A stretch of 64,000 nt of DNA from contig NZ_CP107960.1 of assembly GCF_036077095.1 (NCBI RefSeq), positions 7,750,001-7,814,000 on the forward strand, given 5' to 3'. Origin of the DNA: Streptomyces sp. NBC_00376 (GTDB lineage: Bacteria; Actinomycetota; Actinomycetes; Streptomycetales; Streptomycetaceae). Made by a program: the position numbers and the translations under genes. The notes beneath the pieces are model-generated. The model made no database searches. It saw only the letters and a program-made list of their open reading frames with translations, and had not been told where the DNA came from. The stretch's first letter is position 1, and each line of letters begins with the position of its first letter. Shown in pieces: positions 27,973-37,052 of the stretch.

Positions 27973-29709
27973 ATGCGGCGTTCGGCAGTCCGGCTGGGGC
28001 GCGCGCTGTCCCCGCGCGGCGCACTCGCCCTGCACAGGGTGGACGGCGCCTTCTCCTTCGCCCTGCGTGCCGCACTGGCCATGGCGCTGCCTGCGCTCCC
28101 GATGGCACTGGCGGGGCGGGCCGATCAGGCCGTCTACGCCATGCTGGGCTCCTTCACCACCACGTTCGGCCGCAACCTGCCCTACGGGCGTCGGGCCCGT
28201 GCCCTCGCACTGGTCGCGGTGGCCATGACCGCGTGTGTGGGCTGCGGTTCGGCGCTCGCCGCCTGGGCCCATCCGCGGGACGGGGGAGCGGGCGCCGCGG
28301 TGGTGGTCGCCGCCATGGCCGTGGTGGCCGGAGCCGCGAAGCTCGCCTGCGACGCGGCAGGCCTGAGCGGGCTGGGCGCCGTGCTGCTGCTCTTCTCCTT
28401 CGCCGTGGCGGCCAATGGCTCCCCGGCCTTCGCCGATGTCCTTCCGCAGACCGCGCTGGCCGCATCGGGCGCGGCCGTCGCCTGGGTGCTGGCCGTGGCG
28501 GGCTGGTTCGTGCACCCGGACCGTCCGCAGCGGCTCGCCGTCGCCGCGGCACTCCGCGAGCTCGCCGAGCTGGGCGGGGCGACCGAGGCGGGGTACGGCG
28601 GCGGTCCCGGCAGGCACCGGGCGACCGCCGCCGTGCTCCAGGCGTACCGGACCCTCGGCGTCCTGCCCCCGACGGCCGCCGCGCGGGGCACCCGGGGTGG
28701 CACCTGCCTGCGCCTCACCGACTTCTCCTGGTCGCTGCTCATCGGTTCCGCCCGCCGGCCGCCCGACGCCCCGGTCGGCCCGGAGCGGCATCTGCGCCGC
28801 CAGGCCCGGCTGCTGGTGAGCCGTCGCCGCCGGGAACCGCGACTGCTGCCGGAGCTGTCGCTCCCGCCCGCGACCGACCGGGCCGGCCCGGACCCCGTGG
28901 CCGGTCCCCAGCCCGCTCCGGCCGGTCCCGCCGGCCGGAGCGCCGCCGAGCTGCGCGCCGCGGAGCTGGTGACGGGTCGGCGCCACGGCCGCCGCGGCCA
29001 CGGACCGGTCCTGCTCGTGCCCGCCCTGCGGATGACCCTCGGCACCGGCCTGGCGGGATGGACGGCCCTCCTGCTGGGCCTCGGCCACGGCTACTGGGCG
29101 GCGATCTCGGCCGCCGCGGTGCTGCACTCGATCAACGTCCGTACGGCGGCCCGGCGGGCGGTGCAGCGCACCCTGGGCACGGTCGCCGGACTGCTGCTCG
29201 CGCTCGGCGTGCTCGCCGCACACCCCGATCCCCTGGTGCTCGTCCTCGTGATCGTGCTTCTGGAGTTCCTGCTGGAGTACGTCGTGGCCCGCAACTACGG
29301 CCTCGGCGTCGTCTTCCTCACCCCGCTGGCGCTGCTGATGGCCGACCTGGCCGCGCCCTCACCCGCCGGGGCCCTCGTCCTGGACCGGGCCCTGGGCAGC
29401 GTCCTCGGCATCGTCATCGCGCTCGGCTGCGCGCTGCTGGTGGTCCATGACCACGCCGCGGTCCGGGCGGAACGCGCGCTGGCCGCGTGCACGCAGGCGT
29501 CCGAACACGCGGAGCACTCCCTGGACAACCGCCTGGAGGCGTCGTTCCCGGTCGTCCAGACCTACCTGGCGGCAGCGGTGGTGGAGCTGCGCGAGGCCGA
29601 CGACGCCGCGGCGGGCGAGCTCTGGCCCGCCGAGATCGATCCTGCCGAACTCGCCGCCGCGGAACAGCGGGCCTACCTGCTCCTGGAACGGTTCGTCCGG
29701 TCGCGGTGA
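27973..29709 (+). CDS. FUSC-family membrane transporter (aromatic acid exporter-like)
   Basis: 578 aa. I chose the ATG at 27973, with AGGAG four bases upstream; the frame is open further upstream. There are two membrane halves of about six helices each: the first spans roughly 30-180, the second begins GTGLAGWTALLLGLGHGYWA and contains RRAVQRTLGTVAGLLLALG, the fusaric-acid-resistance signature. A cytoplasmic linker rich in Arg joins them. The short C-terminal helix ends in AEQRAYLLLERFVRSR. FUSC proteins export aromatic or weak acids. The repeat array upstream may control it. Confidence 0.85.
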   Translation: MRRSAVRLGRALSPRGALALHRVDGAFSFALRAALAMALPALPMALAGRADQAVYAMLGSFTTTFGRNLPYGRRARALALVAVAMTACVGCGSALAAWAHPRDGGAGAAVVVAAMAVVAGAAKLACDAAGLSGLGAVLLLFSFAVAANGSPAFADVLPQTALAASGAAVAWVLAVAGWFVHPDRPQRLAVAAALRELAELGGATEAGYGGGPGRHRATAAVLQAYRTLGVLPPTAAARGTRGGTCLRLTDFSWSLLIGSARRPPDAPVGPERHLRRQARLLVSRRRREPRLLPELSLPPATDRAGPDPVAGPQPAPAGPAGRSAAELRAAELVTGRRHGRRGHGPVLLVPALRMTLGTGLAGWTALLLGLGHGYWAAISAAAVLHSINVRTAARRAVQRTLGTVAGLLLALGVLAAHPDPLVLVLVIVLLEFLLEYVVARNYGLGVVFLTPLALLMADLAAPSPAGALVLDRALGSVLGIVIALGCALLVVHDHAAVRAERALAACTQASEHAEHSLDNRLEASFPVVQTYLAAAVVELREADDAAAGELWPAEIDPAELAAAEQRAYLLLERFVRSR

Positions 29710-29733
29710 CGCGCGGCACCGTGCACAGACAGC

Positions 29734-32058
29734 TCAGGCAGCAGCGGGGCCGATGGTGACGTTGACGTGCTTCATGATCGGCTGGTCGCTCTGGGTGCTG
29801 TAGTCGCCGAGCGCGCACAGCACGTTCATCTCAGGCATGTAGCCGGCCGCGCAGCCCCGGGGGATGTCGTAGGGGACGGCGAGGTAGCCGTTGAGGGACC
29901 GCTGACTGCCGTCCCTGGCGGTGCTCGTGATGTCGACGGGGCCGAGGTCGGCGATGCCGCGTTCACGCATGTCGGCCCGGTTCATGAAGACGAGCGTGCG
30001 CAGGTTCCTGATGCCGCGGTAGCGGTCGTTGTCGGAGTAGATGGTGGTGTTCCACTGGTCGTGGGAGCGCATGGTGCCGAGGGCCAGCGTGCCGGGGGCG
30101 GGAACGACGTCGGGCAGGGCGGCGGTGGAGAACTCGGCGCGTCCGGACGGGGTCAGGAAGACCAGTTCACGGGCGGGCTGCTTGATCCGGAAGCCGAGCG
30201 GCAGGCGTACCCGGCGGTTGAAGTCCTCGAAGCCGTCGAGGACCTTGGCCATGGTGTCGCGGATCCGGTCGTAGTCCTCGACGTACCAGTGCCAGGGCGT
30301 GTCGCTGTCGGGCAGTGCGGCCCGGGCCATGCCGGCGACGATGGCCGGCTCGGACAGCAGGTGCGGGGAGGCGGGGCGCTTCATGCCGATGGACAGGTGG
30401 ACCATGCTCATCGAGTCCTCGACGGACGTGCTCTGGACGCCCTTGCGCTGATGGTCCTTCTCGGTACGGCCGAGGCACGGCAGGATCAGGGCCCGGCGGC
30501 CGTGGACGAGATGGCTGCGGTTGAGCTTGGTGCTCACCTGGACGGTGAGTTCGCAGGTGCGCAGCGCCGCGTAGGTGGCCGGGGTGTCGGGCGCCGCGAG
30601 GGCGAAGTTGCCGCCCATGCCGACGAACACCTTCACGTCGCCGCGCCGCATCGCCTTGATCGTGTTCACGGTGTCCAGCCCGTGCTCACGGGGCGGCTCG
30701 ATCCCGCAGACCTCGGCGAGGCGGTCCAGGAACGCGTCACCGGGCCGGTGGTCGATGCCGCAGGTGCGGTTGCCCTGTACGTTGCTGTGCCCGCGCACGG
30801 GGGAGGGGCCGGCGCCCTCCCGCCCCAGGTTGCCGCGGAGCAGAAGCAGGTTGACGATCTCCCGGACGGTGTCGACGCCGTGCTCGTGCTGGGTGAGCCC
30901 CAGGCACCAGCTGACGATGGAGCGGTCGGCCTCGCCGTACACCCGCGCCGCCTTGAGGATGTCGGTGCGGCTCAGCCCGGACTGGGTCTCGATCTCCTCC
31001 CACGACGTGGCCTCGCACAGCGCCCGGTACTCCTCGAAGCCCGAGGTGTGCCGGTCGATGAACTCCCGGTCCAGCGCCCTGGGATCGGAGTCGGACTGCT
31101 CCAGGACCGACTTGGCCATGCCGCGCAGCAGCGCCATGTCGCCGCCGATGCGCGGTTGCAGATTGAGGGTGCTGGTCCGGGTCGTCTTGAGCAGGGCCAT
31201 GTCGGTGAAGTCGTGGGGGACGATGGTGCGGGTGGCCGCCGCCTCGACGAGCGGGTTGATGTGCACGATCTGTGCGCCGCGGCGGTGCGCCTCGGCGAGG
31301 GAGGTGAGCATCCGGGGCGCGTTGGAAGCGGCGTTGACCCCCAGGATGAACAGCGCGTCCGCGGACTCCCAGTCCTTGAGGTCGACGGTGCCCTTGCCGG
31401 TGCCCAGGGATGCCTGAAGGGCGCGGCCGCTGGCCTCGTGGCACATGTTGGAGCAGTCCGGCAGGTTGTTCGTGCCCAGCTCACGGGCCATCAACTGGTA
31501 GAGGAACGTGGCCTCGTTGCCGAGCCGGCCGGAGGTGTAGAACGACGCCTGGTTCGGGTCGTCGAGCCCGCGCAGTGTGCTGCCGACCAGCTCGAAGGCG
31601 TTCTTCCAGTTGATCGGGACGTAGTGGTCCGACTCGGGGTCGTAGACCATCGGTTCGGTCAGCCGGCCCTGGTTCTCCAGTTCGTAGTCGCTCCACCCGG
31701 ACAGCTCGGTCACCGAATGGGCGGCGAAGAAATCGCGCCCGACCCGCTTGCGGGTCATCTCCCAGGTGACGTGCTTGATCCCGTTCTCGCAGATGTCCAG
31801 ATGCAGGCCCTTGGTGTCGTCCGGCCACGCGCACCCGGGACAGTCGAACCCGGTGTTCTCGTGGTTCATCCGCATGATGGCCCGCGGACCGTCGACGAGA
31901 GCACCCTCGCGCACCAGGAAATTGGTCACGCTCTTCGCCGCGCCCCAGCCCGCCGCGGGGTGGTGGTAGGGGCGGAACTCCGGGTCGCCCCCGGGGGTGG
32001 GACCGACCGCGGGTTCCAGCGGCTGCTGCTCGTCGTGGTCGGTGCTCAAGGTCTTCAA
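29734..32058 (-). CDS. YdeP/FdhF-type molybdopterin oxidoreductase
   Basis: 774 aa, cytoplasmic molybdoenzyme of the formate dehydrogenase alpha-like family. C73 and C76 in FDCPGCAWPDD are the only pair left of the N-terminal [4Fe-4S] ligand set, as in YdeP. MGD-binding segments are visible: YTSGRLGNEATFLYQLMARE, NMCHEASGRAL, FILGVNAASNAPRML, VRGHSNVQGNRTCGI, FVGMGGNFALAAPDT. The C-terminal domain has MRSHDQWNTTIY. The start is TTG; the second TTG at 32049 has better spacing from GGAAGG than the one at 32058. YdeP relatives are linked to acid resistance in E. coli. Electron partner unknown. Confidence 0.88.
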   Translation of the reverse strand: MKTLSTDHDEQQPLEPAVGPTPGGDPEFRPYHHPAAGWGAAKSVTNFLVREGALVDGPRAIMRMNHENTGFDCPGCAWPDDTKGLHLDICENGIKHVTWEMTRKRVGRDFFAAHSVTELSGWSDYELENQGRLTEPMVYDPESDHYVPINWKNAFELVGSTLRGLDDPNQASFYTSGRLGNEATFLYQLMARELGTNNLPDCSNMCHEASGRALQASLGTGKGTVDLKDWESADALFILGVNAASNAPRMLTSLAEAHRRGAQIVHINPLVEAAATRTIVPHDFTDMALLKTTRTSTLNLQPRIGGDMALLRGMAKSVLEQSDSDPRALDREFIDRHTSGFEEYRALCEATSWEEIETQSGLSRTDILKAARVYGEADRSIVSWCLGLTQHEHGVDTVREIVNLLLLRGNLGREGAGPSPVRGHSNVQGNRTCGIDHRPGDAFLDRLAEVCGIEPPREHGLDTVNTIKAMRRGDVKVFVGMGGNFALAAPDTPATYAALRTCELTVQVSTKLNRSHLVHGRRALILPCLGRTEKDHQRKGVQSTSVEDSMSMVHLSIGMKRPASPHLLSEPAIVAGMARAALPDSDTPWHWYVEDYDRIRDTMAKVLDGFEDFNRRVRLPLGFRIKQPARELVFLTPSGRAEFSTAALPDVVPAPGTLALGTMRSHDQWNTTIYSDNDRYRGIRNLRTLVFMNRADMRERGIADLGPVDITSTARDGSQRSLNGYLAVPYDIPRGCAAGYMPEMNVLCALGDYSTQSDQPIMKHVNVTIGPAAA

Positions 32059-32085
32059 CCCTTCCGCCGTCGGGCGAGGTGGGGG

Positions 32086-32132
32086 CGATCCCGAAAGGAG
32101 TGCGATTTCGGGACGGGACCGATCCTTTCGGG
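32086..32132. promoter_or_regulatory. CCCGAAAGGA inverted-repeat operator candidate
   Basis: CCCGAAAGGA at 32090-32099 and its exact complement TCCTTTCGGG at 32123-32132 flank a third half-site TTTCGGG at 32106-32112, which also pairs with the first. The three half-sites lie in the divergent gap between the YdeP-type gene and the DUF1345 gene. A repressor or sigma-factor site is possible. Confidence 0.45.
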
Positions 32133-32135
32133 CAG

Positions 32136-32183
32136 GCTATCGGCGCCCGCGCCGGGCTGCACCCCGGCGCGGGCGCCGATAGC
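32136..32183. other. Perfect 21-bp inverted repeat with 6-base loop
   Basis: Left arm 32136-32156 begins GCTATCGGCGCCC and right arm 32163-32183 is its exact complement; the loop is CTGCAC. Such a strong hairpin normally marks a terminator, but here both adjacent genes point away from it. It may be a cruciform, an insulating terminator for antisense transcription, or an operator. Confidence 0.75.
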
Positions 32184-32245
32184 GTGGACGTACTCGTCCC
32201 GGCCGGGCACGGTGATCCACCGAGCCATCGAGGTGGTCACCCCTG

Positions 32246-32887
32246 ATGTCCAGGAAGCATTGGCCGACGCTCTCCGCGGTGCCCAGGCTCGTCGCAGCGG
32301 TGATCGCCGGCGTGGCGGTCGGCGTGGTCACCGCCGTGCCGGCCAACGGGCCGCTGGGCGTCCTCACCGGAATCGCCGCGGCGGAGACGCTCTTCGTGGT
32401 GACGGGGTGGATGGTGCTGTGGCCCATGGACGCGGCCACCACCCACCGCAACCTCCGGCGCGAGGAGTTCCGGCCCGTTCTGGAGGAGCTGGCCGTCGTC
32501 ACGGCCTCCCTGTGCGGACTGGTCGGCATCGTGGTGCTGCTCCTGGTCGGCCGTTCGGACCTGAGCCACGCGGCGGCCGCGACAGCGCTCTGCGGTGTGT
32601 TCATGGCCTGGGCATCGCTCCATCTGATGTACGCGACCCGTTACGCGTACCTCTACTACGTGTCGTCAGAGGGCGGGATCGACTTCAATTCGCAGGACCC
32701 GCCGAAGTACGTCGACTTCCTCTACTTCAGCTACAACCTCGGGATGACCTACCAGGTCTCCGACACCGGAGTCTCCAGCTCCGCCATCCGGGCGGTCGTC
32801 CTTCGGCACTGCCTGCTGTCCTATGTGTTCGGCGCGAGCATCCTCGCCACCACGATCAACCTCGTCGCCGGAATCGTCACCGGCTGA
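32246..32887 (+). CDS. DUF1345 family membrane protein
   Basis: 213 aa with five or six membrane helices. Typical family marks are the Arg-rich start, [14 protein letters not shown] in the first cytoplasmic loop, [15 protein letters not shown], and [19 protein letters not shown]. Many actinobacteria have this protein; its function is not established. It follows a region with strong inverted repeats and precedes a DUF4157 gene by about 65 bases in the same direction, so joint transcription is possible. Confidence 0.85.
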   Translation: MSRKHWPTLSAVPRLVAAVIAGVAVGVVTAVPANGPLGVLTGIAAAETLFVVTGWMVLWPMDAATTHRNLRREEFRPVLEELAVVTASLCGLVGIVVLLLVGRSDLSHAAAATALCGVFMAWASLHLMYATRYAYLYYVSSEGGIDFNSQDPPKYVDFLYFSYNLGMTYQVSDTGVSSSAIRAVVLRHCLLSYVFGASILATTINLVAGIVTG

Positions 32888-32954
32888 TCCTGCACGAAAG
32901 CATCACACTGACGACGGACCGGCCCCTATGCTCGGCAAGGATCGGAAGGCGGCC

Positions 32955-35006
32955 ATGCACATGGACAGGGACAGCAGCGGCATGACACACGCGCACCGCC
33001 ACAACACCCCTCGGCGCCCGGAGAAGTCGGCCGGTACGCCCGTCACCACCACGGCCCGCACCACGCCGGGCACCCGGACCGAGGCACCGCCCACCGGACT
33101 GGCGGCGCTTCAGGCCGGACCGGGCAACGCCATGGTCGTCCAGATGCTCCGTGCGGCCGGCCACCCCTGGGCCCAGGAGCCGCCCCCGTACACCGCCGAG
33201 GACGCCCACCGGCGTGCCGAGCAGCCTCAGCGGTCCGGTACGCCCGGAAGCCCCGCACGGCCCGCGGTGCAGCGGTCCGCCGTCCACGACGTGCTGCGTA
33301 CCTCGGGCCGGGCGCTGGACGAGGAGACCCGCACCGACATGGAGGCCCGCCTCGGTGCGGACTTCTCCGACGTCCGCATCCACACCGACGCCGCGGCAAG
33401 AGCCTCCGCCGCCGAAGTCGGCGCCCACGCGTACACCAGCGGCAACCACATCGTGATCGGCAGCGGCGGCGGCGACCGCCATACCCTCGCCCACGAACTC
33501 ACCCACGTCATCCAGCAACGCCGAGGCGCCGTCGCGGGCACCGACCGGGGGGACGGCCTCAAGGTCAGCGACCCGTCCGACCGCTTCGAGCGCGAGGCCG
33601 AGGCGAGTGCCGCGCACGCCATGGGTCTCGGTACCACCCCGGCGGCACCGGTCCGGCGGGCGGCCGGGCGTTTGGCTCCCCGGACCGCGACGACGGCGGG
33701 GCCCGCGGCCGTACAGCGCAAGGCGACGCTCGCCGCCCTCAACGCATCGGCGAGCACGGGGGCGTTCGGGCAGGGCCAGGTGGAGGAGGGCGGTGTCGGG
33801 ACGGTGGCGCTCGTCCCCGCCGTGCTCAGCGACGACCTGGACCTCTTCGCGATCGCCGACACGTACACCACAGGATTCGACGAGGACACCTCACCCGTGG
33901 ACAGGTTCGCCCTGGTGATCGGGGTGAACTGCTGGCGCGCCCCGGGGACCGACCCGGAGACGCTGCTGAGGAACAGGATCAGCAATTTCACGAGCCGTTG
34001 GGACGACACCCGGTTCAGGGTCGAGATCATCGGCTTCACCTGGTCCGACCACCGCGTCACCTCCACCGCGGGCATCAACCAGGCCACCATCCCCTACGGC
34101 GAGATAAGGGACCGGATCCAGCGCGACCCCAAGGTGGCCGAACTGGTGGAGGGCCTGAAGAACCGGGGCAGGGAACACGTCTACCTGCACATCGGCGACT
34201 CCGACACCCAGTCGTTCGCCACGGCGGCGGGACCGCTCTTCTCCGCGGCCTCCACAGCCCTCGGCACGGGCGAGACGGACCTCTTCAGCGGCGGCTACAC
34301 GGCTCCCGAGAGCACCAGGGCCACCGCCGACGGCATCCTGATCTGGCACGCCGGCCAGGTGGACCTGGCAGTGCGGGACGCCATGGCCGGGATGGACCCG
34401 AGTGCCGTCTACTACCCCGAGCCGAACACCTTCGTGAAGGTGAAGACGGATTGGGGGATGCACGGGCTGGAGGACGGCATCTCCTTCGGAACCGGCAAAC
34501 TGGAGGGCAAGCAACTGGTGGAGTCGCTGCGCTCCAAGCGCTCGGACGTGACGGCGGCCTTCGACTCCCGGTACGCGATCACCACCGACATGAGCCGGGT
34601 CGGCGAGAACGTCGGCGGACACGAGCGCGGTGCGGCCGTCACCGATGCCACCCTCAAGAAGCTCTTCGATCTCGCCCAGAGCCACGCCAGGAAGCAGGAG
34701 TGGCAGGACCGCGTCGCCGCGGCGTACGGACTGGGCCCCCGGCAGAAGCTGGCCCTGGCCGACCTCGTCTACGGGAAGGTGACCGACGTGGGCATGCTCA
34801 GACAGCTGGCCGCCATGAACCTCGGCGCCGACGACTCCAAGTACGCCAGCGGCCTCAAGAAGAAGATCAAGGAGAATGCGGAACTCAAGGGACTCGGCGA
34901 TCAGGTGGTGGACATGGCGGTCCGAAGCAGGATCACACTGCTCCATGCCATGACCCAGGCCTGGCGGTCGCTGACCGAGCGATCAACGGATCGAACCGGC
35001 TCCTAG
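32955..35006 (+). CDS. DUF4157 protein with uncharacterised C-terminal effector domain
   Basis: 683 aa from the ATG at 32955 (GGAAGG five bases upstream). Residues 1-110 are low complexity. DUF4157 spans about 112-195: ARLGADFSDVRIHTDAAARA, AHAYTSGNHIVIG, and the zinc-protease-like HELTHVIQQ at 180-188. DUF4157 is common in effectors loaded into extracellular contractile injection systems. After a linker, the ~400-residue C-terminus begins DRFALVIGVNCWRAPGTDPE and has HVYLHIGDSDTQSF, whose D-S-D after a predicted strand resembles the metal-binding DxD of GT-A glycosyltransferases. No injection genes lie nearby. I infer a toxin or effector; target unknown. Confidence 0.7.
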   Translation: MHMDRDSSGMTHAHRHNTPRRPEKSAGTPVTTTARTTPGTRTEAPPTGLAALQAGPGNAMVVQMLRAAGHPWAQEPPPYTAEDAHRRAEQPQRSGTPGSPARPAVQRSAVHDVLRTSGRALDEETRTDMEARLGADFSDVRIHTDAAARASAAEVGAHAYTSGNHIVIGSGGGDRHTLAHELTHVIQQRRGAVAGTDRGDGLKVSDPSDRFEREAEASAAHAMGLGTTPAAPVRRAAGRLAPRTATTAGPAAVQRKATLAALNASASTGAFGQGQVEEGGVGTVALVPAVLSDDLDLFAIADTYTTGFDEDTSPVDRFALVIGVNCWRAPGTDPETLLRNRISNFTSRWDDTRFRVEIIGFTWSDHRVTSTAGINQATIPYGEIRDRIQRDPKVAELVEGLKNRGREHVYLHIGDSDTQSFATAAGPLFSAASTALGTGETDLFSGGYTAPESTRATADGILIWHAGQVDLAVRDAMAGMDPSAVYYPEPNTFVKVKTDWGMHGLEDGISFGTGKLEGKQLVESLRSKRSDVTAAFDSRYAITTDMSRVGENVGGHERGAAVTDATLKKLFDLAQSHARKQEWQDRVAAAYGLGPRQKLALADLVYGKVTDVGMLRQLAAMNLGADDSKYASGLKKKIKENAELKGLGDQVVDMAVRSRITLLHAMTQAWRSLTERSTDRTGS

Positions 35007-35473
35007 GCGCTCTCGCCGCCCACCGACACCACGACTGCGGTCGTACGTCCCCCGGGCGCGTCATACGTGACGGTCTCGCCGGCGCGACGGCCGAGCAGCG
35101 CGCTGCCGAGCGGGCTGTCCGTGGTGACCAGCGTCGGGTCCAGTGCCTCGGGGAACTCGCTGATCCGCATGGTCATCTCCGTGGCGTCCGCGAACCGCAC
35201 CTTCACCGTGCTGCCCACGCCGACCGTTTCGGTCGAGGGCGGCCCCGCGGCGTCCGCCTCGCGGAGCCGGCCGTCGATCTCGGCGATACGGGTGTCCAGG
35301 TGGTCGAGATCCGTGCCGCGCTGCAACTCGTCGGCCTCGTCAGCCCGGTCGCCCACCTGCTCCCCGCCGCGCAGCGTGGCGGCGACGGTGGCGCGCTCGG
35401 TGCGCAGGTCGGCGAGCTCCTGTTCCAGAGCCCTGCGGGCGGCAGCGCTCATGGGTTCGGGTCCACCGTTCAT
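35003..35473 (-). CDS. GreA/GreB-family transcription elongation factor
   Basis: 156 aa from the ATG at 35473 with GGGAGCAGGA before it. The N-terminal coiled coil (LEQELADLRTERATVAATLR, DRADEADELQRGTDLDHLDT) would enter the RNA polymerase secondary channel; the C-terminal FKBP-like part has the family Ser/Gly signature DSPLGSALLGRRAGETVTY. The acidic tip residues of the coiled coil (DEADE) are kept. It is shorter than the main GreA, so it is probably an accessory paralogue. Its TAG stop overlaps the convergent stop of the DUF4157 gene within the palindrome CCTAGG. Confidence 0.88.
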   Translation of the reverse strand: MNGGPEPMSAAARRALEQELADLRTERATVAATLRGGEQVGDRADEADELQRGTDLDHLDTRIAEIDGRLREADAAGPPSTETVGVGSTVKVRFADATEMTMRISEFPEALDPTLVTTDSPLGSALLGRRAGETVTYDAPGGRTTAVVVSVGGESA

Positions 35474-35674
35474 TCCTGCTCCCGTCGCGCGGGCGGCGCG
35501 GTCCAGCACCGCAGGTCATCAGTGATATTCGTAACATATCAGGCATATCTCCACGCTGCGGTGGTGAGCCCCCACGCCGCGGAGGTGAGCCGGGAGCCGC
35601 CCGCCACTCACCCGATACGGCGGTGTCCCCCTCGAAGCGGGGAACGGATACCGGACAGCCCTTAGACTCCGCGG

Positions 35675-36295
35675 ATGGCGAAGTACTTCGACGTGCACCC
35701 CGAGAATCCTCAGCGGCGCACCATCAGCAGCGTTGCCGACAGCATCCGGTCCGGTGCGCTCGTCGCGTACCCGACGGACTCCTGCTACGCACTGGGATGC
35801 CAACTGGGCAGCCGGGACGGGATCGGCAGGATCCGCTCGATCCGGAACCTCGACGACCGTCACCACTTCACTCTTGTCTGCCGGAACTTCGCCCAGCTGG
35901 GTCAGTTCGTGCAGGTCGACAACGATGTGTTCCGTGCGATCAAGGCGGCGACGCCCGGCAGTTACACCTTCATCCTCCCCGCCACGAAAGAGGTGCCGCG
36001 CCAGCTGCTGCACCCGAAGAAGAAGACGGTCGGCGTACGGATCCCCGACCATGTCGTCACTCAGGCGCTGCTCGCCGAACTCGGGGAACCGCTCCTGTCC
36101 AGCACCCTGCTCCTGCCCGACGAGGACGAGCCGTTGACACAGGGCTGGGAGATCAAGGAACGCCTCGATCACGTGGTGGACGCCGTCGTCGACTCGGGCG
36201 ACTGCGGCACCGAGCCGACCACCGTCATCGACTTCTCCGGCGGCGAACCCGAGATCGTCCGCCGGGGCGCCGGTGACGTCACACGGTTCGAGTAG
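35675..36295 (+). CDS. yciO: YciO-type Sua5/YrdC-family protein
   Basis: 206 aa. It matches E. coli YciO along its length: KYFDVHPENPQRRTISSVAD, ALVAYPTDSCYALGCQLGS, HHFTLVCRNFAQLGQF, PGSYTFILPATKEVPRQLL, KTVGVRIPDH, LLSSTLLLP and PTTVIDFSGGEPEIVRRGAG. The family makes or handles threonylcarbamoyl-adenylate, the precursor of t6A in tRNA; YciO itself is a close paralogue of the true Sua5/TsaC, with a less certain role. The gene stands alone, and its 3' end overlaps the convergent cbiX-like gene by 17 bases. Confidence 0.92.
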   Translation: MAKYFDVHPENPQRRTISSVADSIRSGALVAYPTDSCYALGCQLGSRDGIGRIRSIRNLDDRHHFTLVCRNFAQLGQFVQVDNDVFRAIKAATPGSYTFILPATKEVPRQLLHPKKKTVGVRIPDHVVTQALLAELGEPLLSSTLLLPDEDEPLTQGWEIKERLDHVVDAVVDSGDCGTEPTTVIDFSGGEPEIVRRGAGDVTRFE

Positions 36296-37052
36296 CCGCC
36301 CCGGCCGGACACCGCGCCGTCTCCCCGGACGCCTCGTCGAAGCGCTTCAGCACCAGGCGCGCCACGTCGGGGTGCGCGCCGAGCGGGGCCGATACGAGGC
36401 AGCCGCCGGCTTCCTGCGCGCGGCGGGCGAAATGGCCCGGGGCCATCAGATGGCGGGTCACCACCACCCGGCGGTGACCCGCGGCCCGCAGGGCCCGTAC
36501 CGCCTCGGCCGGTGACGGCGCGTTCGCGCAGAGGTAGGCGGCGACCACCGGGCGACCGAGCCGCTCCCGGAGCAGGTCGGCCATCACCTCGGTGTCCGCA
36601 CGGGCCGCCGGATCGGTGGACCCGGCTGCCGCCAGCACGACGGCGTCGGGCCCGGACGGTCCGTGGACGCCCGTGCTCCGGCCCGCCTCCGAGAGTCGGT
36701 CGGCCTCCGCGAGCCGGTCGGCCAGGGCGGCGGCCAGCAACGGGTCCGGGCCGAGCGGCGCCGCCTGCCGGATGTCCGGGTGGGGCGCGGCGGCCCGGAC
36801 GGCGGGCAGGTCCACCGTCACGTGGTAGCCGGTGTTCAGCAGCAGCGGGACCAGCACCACCGGACCACGACGGGCGGCGAGCACCTGGGCCGACGTCGGC
36901 AGGGCGAGGTCCAGGAAGGACAGCTCGGCCGTCAGGCCGGGCCGCCGGGCACGTACCAGGTCGAGCAACGCCCGGTAGGCGGCGATGCCCGCCCGGTCGC
37001 GGGTGCCGTGCGCCACGGCCAGCAGGGTCGGCGCCGCGGTCTCGTCCCTCAT
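36279..37052 (-). CDS. Sirohydrochlorin chelatase (CbiX/SirB-like)
   Basis: 257 aa. Two chelatase half-domains: LLAVAHGTRDRAGIAAYRAL with the metal-binding His, then VVLVPLLLNTGYHVTVDLPA, and a second half DAVVLAAAGSTDPAARADTE and AAGHRRVVVTRHLMAPGHFA. It inserts Fe2+ (or Co2+) into sirohydrochlorin, giving siroheme, the cofactor of nitrite and sulfite reductases. The ATG overlaps the stop of the hemD fragment (ATGA), so the pair was a coupled operon. Its logical client here is the NADH nitrite reductase, of which only nirD survives in the window. Confidence 0.88.
   Translation of the reverse strand: MRDETAAPTLLAVAHGTRDRAGIAAYRALLDLVRARRPGLTAELSFLDLALPTSAQVLAARRGPVVLVPLLLNTGYHVTVDLPAVRAAAPHPDIRQAAPLGPDPLLAAALADRLAEADRLSEAGRSTGVHGPSGPDAVVLAAAGSTDPAARADTEVMADLLRERLGRPVVAAYLCANAPSPAEAVRALRAAGHRRVVVTRHLMAPGHFARRAQEAGGCLVSAPLGAHPDVARLVLKRFDEASGETARCPAGAATRTV

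Noticed and set aside
29767..32985. 1072-codon plus-strand frame opposite the molybdoenzyme
   Set aside because: Antisense shadow of a clear YdeP-type gene. It ends in overlap with DUF1345 in another frame.
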